A stretch of DNA of 64,000 nt from an uncultured Clostridia bacterium (GCA_946498095.1 CAMMMX010000015.1:1-64000); one strand, 5' to 3'. Numbered from the stretch's first letter, positions 33,764-43,093 are shown. Numbers and translations are program-made. Notes: generated by a model from the letters alone, not told the origin.

Positions 33764-33799
33764 GCCGCAGGAATGTTTCACGTGAAACATTCCTGCGGC
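33764..33799. repeat. 36-bp perfect palindrome enclosing a parS
   Basis: The palindrome runs outward from the parS at 33774-33789 by ten extra perfectly paired bases on each side (GCCGCAGGAA / TTCCTGCGGC). The parS therefore also forms the tip of a strong hairpin upstream of parA, which may act as the transcription terminator after noc. Confidence 0.8.
33774..33789. promoter_or_regulatory. parS: parS site 1
   Basis: TGTTTCACGTGAAACA, an exact match to the Firmicutes parS consensus, lies between parA and noc. Confidence 0.95.
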
Positions 33800-34038
33800 A
33801 TTTCAATGTTGCATAAAAAGTAAAGATTATTCAAAACTGTAAAACTTTCTTTATTTATTTCGTTATTCCGTAAGCTCTTTATAAGGAATAACCCCCTTTT
33901 CTGCTTTTTTGTCCGCCTCATTTTCTTTAAATGGAAAAAAAGATGCGTATCCCCCTATTATTTTAGTAGATTCACAAAATCATAATTTTATTTAATCGCT
34001 ATCAGCTTTATAATAAAAGGTACCCGAAATTAACTAAT

Positions 34039-34054
34039 TGTTTCACGTGAAACA
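34039..34054. promoter_or_regulatory. parS: parS site 2
   Basis: A second exact TGTTTCACGTGAAACA lies 265 bases from the first, just beyond the noc terminator hairpin. Confidence 0.95.
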
Positions 34055-34058
34055 AATC

Positions 34059-34092
34059 GCCGTCCAGATAAGGAGAACCTTATCTGGACGGC
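34059..34092 (-). terminator. Hairpin after noc
   Basis: GCCGTCCAGATAAGG pairs perfectly with CCTTATCTGGACGGC around a four-base loop, 38 bases after the noc stop. No long T tract follows. Confidence 0.65.
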
Positions 34093-34129
34093 GCCACAGG
34101 AATGTCAAAAACTCCAATTGTCCTTATCG

Positions 34130-35011
34130 TTAAACTGCTCCCGACTTCACCTGTACCGTAGAAGCCGACTGTATGACGGTCTGTTCCGGAACTTGTTCTC
34201 TCCGTGCGCTGCTGATGGGAATACGCACCACATACTCGATATAGTCATCATTTTCACTTTTCTTTGTATCCGCCGGTATGCCTGCACAGCGCATCGTTTG
34301 AATCGCCTTATTAATGGTATTGACAAACAAACGTACATCTCTGACGAGAGCCACACGCCGATAAGGACGAACTATCTCCTCGTGCGTCTCCAACAAAGAC
34401 GTCACCAATTCTTCGGTATCGCTGACGTTCATCTCCTGGCTATGGATACGTTCAATCGCGTACATGCGCTGCTCCTCTTCAGGCAGTCGCAACAGTTCTC
34501 TCGCATGCCGCTCTGTCAAGCCATATTGGGTAATCAGCGCCTGCTCACGCTCACTGAGACGTAGCAATCGAAGCTTATTTGCAATCGTAGACTGTGCCTT
34601 TCCCAACTTAAGAGCAGCATCCTCCTGCGTCATACCGTAATATTCGATCAGACGACGAATCGCTGCCGCTTCTTCAAAAAACGTCAGTTGACTGCGCTGA
34701 ATATTTTCAATCAAAGCCATAATGGCCGAGCTGCGTTCGTTGGCATCCATAATAATACAGGGGACATTTGGTATTCCTGCCAGCTTGGTTGCCCGCAAAC
34801 GCCGCTCACCAGAAATCAGCTCATAACCATCTTCGACACGCCGCACCGTCAACGGTTGCAGCAATCCGTTCTGTTGAATGCTTTCACTCAACTCCGCAAG
34901 CTTTTCCTCATCAAACTGTGTCCTCGGCTGGCGTGGATTGGGAACAATCCGTTCACAGTCAATTAGTACGACCTTTGCTATGGCTTTTTCCTTTCCGTTT
35001 TTTCCAAACAT
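34130..35011 (-). CDS. noc: Nucleoid occlusion protein Noc (ParB paralogue)
   Basis: The 293-residue protein shares the ParB CTP-binding core (IVPNPRQPRTQFDEEKLAEL, YELISGERRLRATKLAGI, ENIQRSQLTFFEEAAAIRRL) and HTH (MTQEDAALKLGKAQSTIANK). Its C-terminus is different, with an ETHEEIVRPYRRVALVRDVR block and a long polar tail. Its place between rsmG and parA is where noc sits in Bacillus. Noc blocks Z-ring assembly over the nucleoid and anchors to the membrane by an N-terminal amphipathic helix. Here the N-terminus is MFGKNGKEKAIAKVVLID, compatible with a short helix. Its recognition sites were not identified. Confidence 0.88.
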   Translation of the reverse strand: MFGKNGKEKAIAKVVLIDCERIVPNPRQPRTQFDEEKLAELSESIQQNGLLQPLTVRRVEDGYELISGERRLRATKLAGIPNVPCIIMDANERSSAIMALIENIQRSQLTFFEEAAAIRRLIEYYGMTQEDAALKLGKAQSTIANKLRLLRLSEREQALITQYGLTERHARELLRLPEEEQRMYAIERIHSQEMNVSDTEELVTSLLETHEEIVRPYRRVALVRDVRLFVNTINKAIQTMRCAGIPADTKKSENDDYIEYVVRIPISSARREQVPEQTVIQSASTVQVKSGAV

Positions 35012-35187
35012 ATTTCATCCATCCTTTATTTTCTGCACCGGTCGGCCTAAAAACCCGGCACACCGATCCTGCGCTTGTGGTTTTTTCTTCCATAAATCCA
35101 CTATAACACAGATGATTCCACGCCGCTAGCTAAAACTTTCGACAGCGTTCAACCGGATAGATGACAAATTCTGAAAAAGCACCGTTT

Positions 35188-35901
35188 TTACAACGGCTTC
35201 TTGTTTATTTTCCCACTATTTCGCGGGTATTTTGTTGAAACATGCGACGTTTTCCGTACAACAATGACCGTCCTACTCCCCGCGGAGGGCAAAACATCAT
35301 TTTCCACCGTTTCTACTTCCCCACCCAACAGCTTAATTGCAGGCAGCGCTGCATCAAGCTCCTGCTCTGCGCCAGGTCCCTTCATCGCTGCAAACACACC
35401 ACCTACACGGACGTAAGGAAGACAATATTCCGCCAATACATTCAGCTCAGCGACGGCACGCGCCGTCGCGACATCGTAGCATTCACGGTATTCATTCCTA
35501 TGCGCAGCCTCCTCCGCACGCGCATGGACGAGTTGGACCTGAATCCCTAAGGCATCATGTACAGCTTGGAGGAAAGTCAACCGTTTCTTGAGGCTGTCCA
35601 GCTGCGTCAGAGCAATGTCCGGCCGAACAATTTTAATCGGCATAGACGGAAACCCCGCCCCACAGCCAACGTCTATAAAACTTCCGCCTTCAGGAATGCT
35701 GACATGTCGAAGAAGTAACAGACTGTCGAGAAAATGTTTCTCCGCAATTTCAAATGGCTGTGTAATCGCCGTAAGGTTCATTTTATTATTCCATTCCACC
35801 AAAAGCGATGCATAAATTGCAAAAGCCTCATACTGTTCCTGAGTAATCGAAAACCCCGCCGTTTCCAGCAACGCGTGGAAATCCTCCTTACCGATCCACA
35901 T
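35188..35901 (-). CDS. rsmG: 16S rRNA (guanine-N7) methyltransferase RsmG
   Basis: RsmG methylates G527 of 16S rRNA using SAM. The 237-residue protein contains LVEWNNKMNLTAITQPFEIA, the SAM motif GGSFIDVGCGAGFPSMPIKI, and YDVATARAVAELNVLAEYCL, all diagnostic. ATG 35901 with GGAG upstream is preferred over TTG 35907. It lies between mnmG and noc, as in most Firmicutes, with a parS in the 39-base gap to mnmG. Confidence 0.94.
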   Translation of the reverse strand: MWIGKEDFHALLETAGFSITQEQYEAFAIYASLLVEWNNKMNLTAITQPFEIAEKHFLDSLLLLRHVSIPEGGSFIDVGCGAGFPSMPIKIVRPDIALTQLDSLKKRLTFLQAVHDALGIQVQLVHARAEEAAHRNEYRECYDVATARAVAELNVLAEYCLPYVRVGGVFAAMKGPGAEQELDAALPAIKLLGGEVETVENDVLPSAGSRTVIVVRKTSHVSTKYPRNSGKINKKPL

Positions 35902-35919
35902 AGCCAAACTCCTTTCTAT

Positions 35920-35935
35920 TGTTTCACGTGAAACA
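35920..35935. promoter_or_regulatory. parS: parS site 3
   Basis: An exact TGTTTCACGTGAAACA sits between the mnmG stop and the rsmG start, ending five bases before the mnmG stop codon. It overlaps no coding sequence. Confidence 0.95.
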
Positions 35936-35940
35936 ATGTA

Positions 35941-37809
35941 CTAACGCTGCTGATCCAGCCAAATCAACAACACGGAAACGTCCGCCGGGCTGACGCCAGA
36001 AATACGGGACGCCTGCCCAATATTCAGCGGCCGTATCCGTTCCAATTTTTCCTGCGCTTCCAGCCGCAAACCGACTATGGAACGGTAATCGGCGTCTTCG
36101 GGCAGCTTCCGCTCCTCCAAGCGCTTGACCATCTCAACTTGTGCAAGCTGTTTACGGATGTATCCCTCGTATTTTAAGCGGATTTCTACCTGCTCCTTTA
36201 CCGCATATGGCAAATCGGGCCGATCCGGATCAAAGGGAGCGAGGTCAGCATAAGAAAGCTGCGGGCGACGAATTAAATCCGCAACTGTCGTTCCGGAATG
36301 TAGAGGGGCAGTCCCTTTCTCCTGTAACAACTGATTCAATTCCTGGGATGGACCAAGCGTCACTTTTTCCACGCGTGCTATTTCCTTTTCAATTTGCTCA
36401 CGCTTATCCTGCAGGGCTTTAATCTGCGCCTCCTTCACCAGACCTACTTGATAGCCTCGTTCCATTAAGCGGTCGTCGGCGTTGTCCTGACGCAATAAAA
36501 GCCGGTACTCGCTCCGTGACGTCATCATACGGTATGGTTCGTTGCAGCCCTTTGTAACAAGATCATCAATCAGTGTCCCGATATAGGAGGAGGAGCGTTC
36601 CAATATCAGCGGCTCCTTCCCCTTCAACCACATGGAAGCATTGATACCCGCGACAAGCCCCTGTGCGGCAGCCTCCTCATACCCGGATGTCCCGTTAAAC
36701 TGTCCTGCCCCATAAAGACCCGGAATATCTTTAAAAGCCAACGTTGGCAACAGCTGCGTCGGGTCGCAACAATCGTATTCAATGGCATAGGCACTGCGCA
36801 TGACCTCAACATGTTCCAATCCTTCAATGGTACGCATAAAGGCAAGCTGAACATCTTCCGGCAAAGACGACGACATCCCTTGGACATAAAACTCATCCGT
36901 ATCCAATCCCATCGGTTCCAGGAAAAGCTGATGGCGCGGTTTGTCCGCAAATCGAACAACTTTGTCCTCTATACTTGGACAATAACGAGGACCAACACCT
37001 TCTATCTTGCCGCTATACAGTGGGGAACGATGTAAATTCTTTCGGATGACCTGATGGGTCTTTTCATTGGTATAAGAAACGTAGCAACTTACTTTATTTT
37101 CCAATTCCCTCGTGGTAGAAAAAGAAAACGGCGTAATGTTTTCATCGCCGTTTTGCTCTTCCAGGCGTGAAAAATCAATACTGCGCCGATGAATACGGGC
37201 TGGCGTACCCGTCTTAAAGCGGCGCAATACAACGCCTATCTCCCGCAGAGAAGCACTCAACCCCCGCGACGGCAACACACCGTCCGGCCCCGCCGCATAG
37301 CTTTCTTCCCCGACGAACACCGTCGATTCCAAATAAGTCCCCGTTGCGACGATCACCACCCGCGCCCCGTACCGTGCTCCCAAGCGGGTTACCACGCCAC
37401 AAACAGTGCCGTTCCCGTCCAGTTCTACCCTAACCACCTCGGCCTGCTTCACAGAAAGGCCTTCCGTTTTCTCCAAGACCTTTTTCATATATCCATGATA
37501 CCGCACTCGGTCTGTTTGGACCCGTAACGAATGCACCGCAGGGCCTTTGCCTCGGTTGAGCATCCGTGACTGCAAGAAAGTTGCGTCCGCGGCCTTCCCC
37601 ATCTCGCCGCCCAACGCGTCAATTTCCCGTACCAGATGCCCCTTTGCCGTTCCTCCTATCGACGGGTTGCACGGCAAATTGGCAATTCCATCCAGCGTCA
37701 TCGTAAACAGCGCCGTCCGCAATCCTAGACGCGCACCAGCCAGCGCTGCTTCGCAACCCGCATGGCCGCCCCCTATCACAATGATGTCATATTCGCCCAT
37801 CTCATACAT
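35941..37809 (-). CDS. mnmG: tRNA uridine-34 carboxymethylaminomethyl synthase subunit MnmG (GidA)
   Basis: MnmG, with MnmE, installs the cmnm5 group on wobble U34 of several tRNAs using FAD and methylene-THF. The 622-residue protein has the FAD motif YDIIVIGGGHAGCEAALAGA, NPSIGGTAKGHLVREIDALG, RVRYHGYMKKVLEKTEGLSV and a C-terminal helical domain (LRLEAQEKLERIRPLNIGQA). ATG 37809 (MYEMGEYD) matches the family start; a longer frame to 37887 has no homologous extension. mnmE lies upstream across a repeat-rich 287-base gap. Confidence 0.94.
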   Translation of the reverse strand: MYEMGEYDIIVIGGGHAGCEAALAGARLGLRTALFTMTLDGIANLPCNPSIGGTAKGHLVREIDALGGEMGKAADATFLQSRMLNRGKGPAVHSLRVQTDRVRYHGYMKKVLEKTEGLSVKQAEVVRVELDGNGTVCGVVTRLGARYGARVVIVATGTYLESTVFVGEESYAAGPDGVLPSRGLSASLREIGVVLRRFKTGTPARIHRRSIDFSRLEEQNGDENITPFSFSTTRELENKVSCYVSYTNEKTHQVIRKNLHRSPLYSGKIEGVGPRYCPSIEDKVVRFADKPRHQLFLEPMGLDTDEFYVQGMSSSLPEDVQLAFMRTIEGLEHVEVMRSAYAIEYDCCDPTQLLPTLAFKDIPGLYGAGQFNGTSGYEEAAAQGLVAGINASMWLKGKEPLILERSSSYIGTLIDDLVTKGCNEPYRMMTSRSEYRLLLRQDNADDRLMERGYQVGLVKEAQIKALQDKREQIEKEIARVEKVTLGPSQELNQLLQEKGTAPLHSGTTVADLIRRPQLSYADLAPFDPDRPDLPYAVKEQVEIRLKYEGYIRKQLAQVEMVKRLEERKLPEDADYRSIVGLRLEAQEKLERIRPLNIGQASRISGVSPADVSVLLIWLDQQR

Positions 37810-37993
37810 TCTGATAAACCAGCTTTCTCCCTTGTGGGAACATTGATATTCGGATTGGATCTGAAGTTCCGCCTCAGATTCTGTCAAAGATGCTCTAGAA
37901 AAAGCCCCTTACATCTCCCCCCGGACTTTACGTCATTTTCCTGGAACCTAAACGGAAAAAGTCATAGAAAAATACGAAAAGTTCGGAAGGGTT

Positions 37994-38058
37994 CTTCGAG
38001 GACTTTATGCACAAAGTCCTCGAAGCAGATCGAAGCAGAGGTTGGGGCTTCGCCCCAA
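37994..38058. repeat. Palindromic repeat unit between mnmE and mnmG
   Basis: A 32-base hairpin (arms CTTCGAGGACTTT / AAAGTCCTCGAAG, 37994-38025) is followed by a GGGGC-TTCG-CCCC hairpin (38042-38058). The same pairing of an AAGT/CTTC-rich stem with a GGGGC...GCCCC stem appears at 56917-57089, so this looks like one copy of an interspersed palindromic element. Confidence 0.5.
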
Positions 38059-38096
38059 AACAAGTCAATGATAGACGTTCCCGCAACAGGAATGCC

Positions 38097-39494
38097 CTAT
38101 TTGCCAACACAAAATGATGCGAAGACCTGGCTAACAACAGCATCGCTGACGACTTCGCCGGTAAGTTCAAGCAGCGCACCGACAGCGAGGTCGAGAGTGG
38201 AACAGACAGCGTCAACGGTGACTCCGTCGCGCAAGGCCCTAGCCGCATCCATAACGAAAGTAAAGGCGCGCGCCGCACAGTCACGCTGACGCTCGGATGC
38301 AAGTGGAGCTGCTCCCATTCGGATGTCGCCAAGATCAGCCGCACCCTCTATAGCATGGATCAAAGCTTCCAGGTTCCCCCCACTTTTAGCGCATAAAGAC
38401 ACCTGTGCGTCAAACAGCGCCGCGTCTCCGTCCGGAAGCTCCAGCACACAATCGAGATCCGTCTTATTGTAAACAGCGATGGCATGCACCCCCATCGTTT
38501 TTACCGCTCGGATTTCCTCCAAGACACGTAAATCCTCCTCGTCAAAAGGCCGGGACGCATCAAACACTGCGAGAATCAACGCTGCGCCACGCAGTCTGGA
38601 AAGGCTGCGGTCAACACCAATACGCTCGACGGCATTATCGGCGTCTCGGATTCCTGCCGTATCCGCAGCGCGCAACAGCACGTCCCCAACGCATAGGGTG
38701 CCCTCGACAACATCGCGTGTGGTTCCCGCCACATCGGTTACAATACTCTTGTCATAGCCGGCAAGCAAATTCATCAGTGTCGACTTACCGGTATTCGGTT
38801 TCCCCACGATAACGGTCGGAATCCCCTCGCGGACAGCCTCGCCAACGTCGTAGTTACGCAGCAGGCGTTGCAGACGCTGTGCGGCGTCATTCATCCGACT
38901 AAGCATTTCCTCCGCATCCATATCATCGATATCCTCATCCGGGTAATCGATAAAGGCACTTTGCTGTGCAATGATATGCAAAAGCGCGTCACGGACAGCG
39001 CAAATCTCCTGATAGGCCGCTCCCTCATAGGCCCGCAGCGCGCACTTTGCGGACAGCTCATTCTGTGCACCGATAAGCCCCATTACCGCTTCGGCCTGCG
39101 GCAGCGTCAGTTTTCCATGCAGGACGGCGCGGCGAGTAAATTCCCCCGCCTGCGCCAAACGTGCCCCTGCTTCCAGACAGGCACGCAGCAGGCGACGCGT
39201 TACCACAGCGCCACCGTGGCAGCATATCTCCGCAACATCTTCTCCCGTATAGCTTTTGGGCGCACGGTAAACCCACAGCACAGCCTCATCAAACGCTCCC
39301 TGCGCGTCTCTCACCTTCCCATATGCGCCAGTATAACCGTCCATATCCCTGACAGGCCTGTCCGACCGTGCAGGTGTAAAAACCATCGCTGCGACCGCAA
39401 GCGCATCCGAACCGGACACCCGTACGATAGAAATGCCTGCAGGAGCGCTCATACTCGTCGCTACCGCCGCAATGGTATCAACCGTATGTTCCAA
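38097..39494 (-). CDS. mnmE: tRNA modification GTPase MnmE (TrmE)
   Basis: The 465-residue protein has the N-terminal THF-binding domain (GISIVRVSGSDALAVAAMVF, SYTGEDVAEICCHGGAVVTR), then a G domain with G1 GKPNTGKST and G3 DTAGIRD. It ends in the catalytic FCVGK, the conserved C-terminal C-(I/L/V)-G-K. GTP hydrolysis by MnmE drives wobble-uridine modification with MnmG. The start follows GGGGGAAAG. Its place between khpB and mnmG is the normal Firmicutes order. Confidence 0.95.
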   Translation of the reverse strand: MEHTVDTIAAVATSMSAPAGISIVRVSGSDALAVAAMVFTPARSDRPVRDMDGYTGAYGKVRDAQGAFDEAVLWVYRAPKSYTGEDVAEICCHGGAVVTRRLLRACLEAGARLAQAGEFTRRAVLHGKLTLPQAEAVMGLIGAQNELSAKCALRAYEGAAYQEICAVRDALLHIIAQQSAFIDYPDEDIDDMDAEEMLSRMNDAAQRLQRLLRNYDVGEAVREGIPTVIVGKPNTGKSTLMNLLAGYDKSIVTDVAGTTRDVVEGTLCVGDVLLRAADTAGIRDADNAVERIGVDRSLSRLRGAALILAVFDASRPFDEEDLRVLEEIRAVKTMGVHAIAVYNKTDLDCVLELPDGDAALFDAQVSLCAKSGGNLEALIHAIEGAADLGDIRMGAAPLASERQRDCAARAFTFVMDAARALRDGVTVDAVCSTLDLAVGALLELTGEVVSDAVVSQVFASFCVGK

Positions 39495-39750
39495 GCCTCT
39501 TTCCCCCTTTCCTTGTTCCCGTTATATGGTACAATCATTTCGATAAAGGAATAACACGTATAATTTGGTAGATAACCTGCGATCCCTTCTTTTGTCGTAA
39601 CAGATCTTGAATCATTCCTTAGGAATGGAAGCGAAAAAATAAAACCTGTCTTTTCGCTGCGATCACATAATCGCGTATGCCGACAGGATAGCAAAGATAC
39701 ACAAACAGCTTCCTCTCAAGAAAGCGTCTACCTTGGTTCTCTACAGAACA

Positions 39751-39782
39751 CTTCCCGGATAAACTGACGTCTATCCGGGAAG
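39751..39782 (-). terminator. Hairpin after khpB
   Basis: CTTCCCGGATA pairs with TATCCGGGAAG, 21 bases after the khpB stop. The rest of the 308-base gap to mnmE (39495-39802) shows no gene and no clear promoter. Confidence 0.6.
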
Positions 39783-39802
39783 CGTGAAACGGGCCGCCCC
39801 GC

Positions 39803-40591
39803 TTATTCGATTTCAATCTTGCCGTACAGCTCCCCGCCAATTGAGTCTTCCGGCTTCGGCTTTTTGTAATCCTTCTCAAAGGAGGTTCGAAAATCCACCG
39901 GCTTTTGTTCGCGGGGTCTACGATCCCGGCGGCCTCCTCCTTTTTTCGCCTCAGGGCGCGGCTTGGTCGACCGGATGACGACACACCGGTTCGGCTCAAC
40001 ACCTACCGACTTGGATTCCGTGTCTTCAAATTCCGACACCTTCGCATGTATAATGCGCCGTTCATACGGATTCATCGGCTCCAGCGTGACAGGGCGCCCC
40101 GTGCGCAAGACTGTTTTTGTGATTTTTACCGCAAGTTCCTCCAACGCCTTTTTCCGCTTTTCACGGTAATTGTTGCAGTCCAACACAACGCGGTAATATG
40201 CTTCATCACTACGATTACAGGCCAACGAAGTCAGATACTGCATCGAATCGAGTGTTTCTCCATGACGCCCGATCACAACGCCCATATGCTCCTCTGGAAC
40301 AACAATATCCAGCAGACAGCTGTTTTCCTCCTCATTGCAGGTACACCGGATTTCAGCCCCGACAGCGCCAATGCCCTGCAGCATCATTTTCAGATACGCG
40401 ACAGCCGCTTCGTCTTTTCTTTCCTCATAGGATACGCGAACACGTGCATCGGCCTTACCAAAGCCGAACAGTCCCTTTTTTTCCTCCTCAAGAACCTCTA
40501 CCGTGACCCTTTCCTGCGGCACACCAAGCTTTTCACAGGCCAGCTGCGTCGCCTCGGCCACTGTTTTTCCGGTTTGAATCAGCTGTGTCAT
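39803..40591 (-). CDS. khpB: RNA-binding protein KhpB (Jag/SpoIIIJ-associated)
   Basis: The 262 residues contain the Jag N-terminal domain (KTVAEATQLACEKLGVPQER, VLEEEKKGLFGFGKADARVR), a KH domain with VVIGRHGETLDSMQYLTSLA, and an R3H domain (EPMNPYERRIIHAKVSEFED). A basic, low-complexity tail ends the protein. KhpB binds RNA with KhpA and affects division and cell-wall synthesis in other Firmicutes. ATG 40591 with AGGGGGTG upstream is the better start than GTG 40600. It follows yidC by 12 bases. Confidence 0.92.
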   Translation of the reverse strand: MTQLIQTGKTVAEATQLACEKLGVPQERVTVEVLEEEKKGLFGFGKADARVRVSYEERKDEAAVAYLKMMLQGIGAVGAEIRCTCNEEENSCLLDIVVPEEHMGVVIGRHGETLDSMQYLTSLACNRSDEAYYRVVLDCNNYREKRKKALEELAVKITKTVLRTGRPVTLEPMNPYERRIIHAKVSEFEDTESKSVGVEPNRCVVIRSTKPRPEAKKGGGRRDRRPREQKPVDFRTSFEKDYKKPKPEDSIGGELYGKIEIE

Positions 40592-40603
40592 TAAGAGCAC
40601 CCC

Positions 40604-41677
40604 CTAAATCAAGTCGTCGTCCGTTACCTCTACGTACTCCTCGCCGTATTTCTCCGCATCCCGCTTTCTTGCCTCAGCTAGTCGGCGACGGTTTATTTCC
40701 TTCTGAGACAGCATCTGTTCTTTGGTCAGGGTTTCCTGATCGCCGTCCTCATCTTGGACAACCTCTTCCACGACAATGGTCTTTTTCTTCTTTTTGGCCT
40801 CCTCCATCTCCTCTTGTATCTTCTGCGCCAACACCTTGGGGTTATACAACTTATTGAGCAGGAAAGCCTGCAGAATGCCGAACACATTGGATACCATCCA
40901 GTAAAAACCGACGCCGGCCGGTACGCTGAAGGCAATAAAGAAGGACATCAGCGGCATGACAATCATCATTCCTTTGGACATGCCGTTCATCTGCTGCGCC
41001 TGCACCGACAATGCGTTTTTCTTGCTGATATGCATGGAATAGAAAGACAGCGCTAAGGAGGTCAGGCCCGACAAGATCGGGATAAGGAGCAAAAGGTTAA
41101 ACGCCCAGGTAGGCGTTGCGCCGAAATCGAGCCCCAAAAAATTCATATCAATGCTTTGCAATTTCCCGACGATACTGTCTCCCAGCTGGGAAAACTGCGT
41201 AGGATCCTGCTGGAAAGCCTTGAGTACGTAAAGCTCGCTCTGTCCGCTGGGCAAGGCGCTTCCCAGCACCTTTTCAGCGATCAGTTTCGCGCTTTCCAAC
41301 ATCTCCGAAGACATGCGCGCGATGTGGGTGAGTGGACGGTAAACAACATCAATCAAGCCAAAGAGGATCGGGAACTGGATCAAAAGCGGCAGACAGCCGC
41401 TCATGGGGTTGTATCCCTCTTCCGTATAGAGCTTGGCCATCTCTTCCTGATATTTCTGCTTATTGTTGCCGTACTTCTGTCTCAGCTTTTCCATTTTCGG
41501 CTGGAATGCCGCCATCCGTGCAGTCGATTTCTGCTGCTTGACTGCAAGCGGAAACATCAATATTTTCGTCAGCAGCGTGAACAAAATTAACGCCACGCCA
41601 TAGTTGCGGACCACAAAATAAATCGCATACATGATCCAGCCAAGAGGATAACCGAATATCTGGCTGATAAAACCCAT
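40604..41677 (-). CDS. yidC: Membrane protein insertase YidC (SpoIIIJ/Oxa1 family)
   Basis: YidC inserts and folds membrane proteins with or without SecYEG. The 357-residue protein has five hydrophobic segments. The Oxa1 core contains RNYGVALILFTLLTKILMFP, the KMEKLRQKYGNNKQKYQEEM hydrophilic loop, GCLPLLIQFPILFGLIDVVY and GVGFYWMVSNVFGILQAFLL, with a lysine-rich cytoplasmic tail. ATG 41677 follows GGGAGGAAAA, which fixes the start. It lacks the N-terminal lipoprotein cysteine seen in Bacillus SpoIIIJ, as is common in Clostridia. Confidence 0.94.
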   Translation of the reverse strand: MGFISQIFGYPLGWIMYAIYFVVRNYGVALILFTLLTKILMFPLAVKQQKSTARMAAFQPKMEKLRQKYGNNKQKYQEEMAKLYTEEGYNPMSGCLPLLIQFPILFGLIDVVYRPLTHIARMSSEMLESAKLIAEKVLGSALPSGQSELYVLKAFQQDPTQFSQLGDSIVGKLQSIDMNFLGLDFGATPTWAFNLLLLIPILSGLTSLALSFYSMHISKKNALSVQAQQMNGMSKGMMIVMPLMSFFIAFSVPAGVGFYWMVSNVFGILQAFLLNKLYNPKVLAQKIQEEMEEAKKKKKTIVVEEVVQDEDGDQETLTKEQMLSQKEINRRRLAEARKRDAEKYGEEYVEVTDDDLI

Positions 41678-41920
41678 TTTTCCTCCCATTCCGCCCGAAT
41701 AGCAGTAATATACCATTGCTTTTTGTATATATTAAAATAATAATACAAAACGTAATCGCTTTTCGGGCCTTTCCGCACTATCTGCGGACGTTATTTTTCT
41801 TGTCCGGCAGATGGAACAGACCGAACTTTTCGCAAACTGCCGTCGAGACATTTCCTCGCATCTATTTCAAAACAGGGAACCCCGTTTCATTTTATAAATA
41901 CATACCAGTGAATACCGACT

Positions 41921-42172
41921 CTAAAAATGGCGGAGTACCTTCAACAAAGGATTCATTCGCAAATCAGGAACCGGATCCACACCGCCCTTGCAAAACGGCT
42001 GACAGCGCAAAAGCCGCCACACCGCTAAACTACCACCTACAATGCTTCCATACCGCTGTACGGCCTCCATCGCGTATTCCGAACAAGTAGGAAGAAAACG
42101 GCATGCCGGGGGTAACCCAGGCGAGATGTACTTTTTGTATAATTTAATAAAAAATAACAAAACGTATTTCAT
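41921..42172 (-). CDS. yidD: Membrane protein insertion efficiency factor YidD
   Basis: This 83-residue protein shows the full YidD signature: a hydrophobic start (LLFFIKLYKKYISPGLPPAC), RFLPTCSEYAMEAVQRYG and RLLRCQPFCKGGVDPVP. It helps YidC-dependent insertion. Its ATG overlaps the end of rnpA by four bases. A 243-base gap without a gene separates it from yidC. Confidence 0.95.
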   Translation of the reverse strand: MKYVLLFFIKLYKKYISPGLPPACRFLPTCSEYAMEAVQRYGSIVGGSLAVWRLLRCQPFCKGGVDPVPDLRMNPLLKVLRHF

Positions 42173-42564
42173 TGCTTTCCCGCTGCCTGACGGGTCGTCT
42201 TTCCCGGCTGAGCCATCGCAGGCGCCAGCTTATATTTGATAAAACCATATACCTTGCCTGACTTCACTTGCGCTGTAGCCGTACGCGCCACAAATACGAT
42301 ATCATAGCCTTGGGGCAGCAGCTCCCGCGCCTGACGGTAGGCAGCTGCCAGAACACGCCGCGCACGGTTGCGGACATGCGCCTTTCCAATTTTTTTAGAA
42401 GCGGTAAAGCCGACCCGGTTGAAGCCGTAAGGATTTTTGCGGAAATAAGCCACGGCATAGGGTGCGCTGACGTATTTTCCCTTCCCGTACAGGCGTCGAA
42501 AATCACGGTTATCGCAGATGCGATATTTTTTCCGCCCCGCCGGTGCCTGCCGACTTTGATACAT
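42169..42564 (-). CDS. rnpA: Ribonuclease P protein component
   Basis: RnpA is the protein cofactor of the RNase P ribozyme that trims tRNA 5' leaders. Start ATG 42564 (GGAGCGAGG upstream) gives 131 residues, the usual length. KKYRICDNRDFRRLYGKGKY, FNRVGFTASKKIGKAHVRNR and RARRVLAAAYRQA are the conserved RNA-binding segments. A longer frame to 42690 would add an unconserved tail. It lies between rpmH and yidD as expected. Confidence 0.93.
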   Translation of the reverse strand: MYQSRQAPAGRKKYRICDNRDFRRLYGKGKYVSAPYAVAYFRKNPYGFNRVGFTASKKIGKAHVRNRARRVLAAAYRQARELLPQGYDIVFVARTATAQVKSGKVYGFIKYKLAPAMAQPGKTTRQAAGKQ

Positions 42565-42732
42565 CCTCGCTCCATCCTCTCCTGCGCGCGTCCCACCCGA
42601 AAAAGAACTAAAACAAAAGACCACACCGGAATGTGGCCCTTTCGCTAGAGTACATGTGTCAAGCGTCAAGCCGCCAACAGGAACCGACAAATCTCGCCCC
42701 TCCTGCTAAAAGCCGAACGCCGCCGGAAAACT

Positions 42733-42867
42733 CTAGTCAGACAGCTTTGCTCTTCCCTTTGCTCTTCTGCGGGCCAGCACCTTACGTCCGTTCGCAGTGG
42801 ACATACGTTTACGGAAACCATGTACTTTCTGTCTGTGCAGCTTTTTAGGCTGATAGGTCCTCTTCAT
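42733..42867 (-). CDS. rpmH: 50S ribosomal protein L34
   Basis: The 44-residue product [20 protein letters not shown], then [20 protein letters not shown], is a full L34. GGAGG lies seven bases before ATG 42867. It is the first gene of the minus-strand origin operon, with its own promoter at 43065-43093. Confidence 0.97.
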   Translation of the reverse strand: MKRTYQPKKLHRQKVHGFRKRMSTANGRKVLARRRAKGRAKLSD

Positions 42868-43064
42868 GAAAAAACCTCCCTTCGGTCCGGACGCCTTGGG
42901 CGCGCCGTCCGTTGTCAATTCAATCAAAAAAGCGGGCTGTGGCGCAAGCGCCTTGCTCGCTGTATCACTGGCCGGCACCGATTGCCGGTCCGCCGGACGT
43001 CCCTGTCGTATTAAATTATGAACGTATCATGACGTTCGGACAGAACCAATCCTTGCAATACCTT

Positions 43065-43093
43065 AGTATAGGGGATTGCGAACTGCCTGTCAA
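43065..43093 (-). promoter_or_regulatory. Sigma-A-type promoter of rpmH-rnpA
   Basis: On the minus strand TTGACA (43093-43088), a 17-base spacer and TATACT (43070-43065), about 200 bases upstream of rpmH. Confidence 0.8.
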
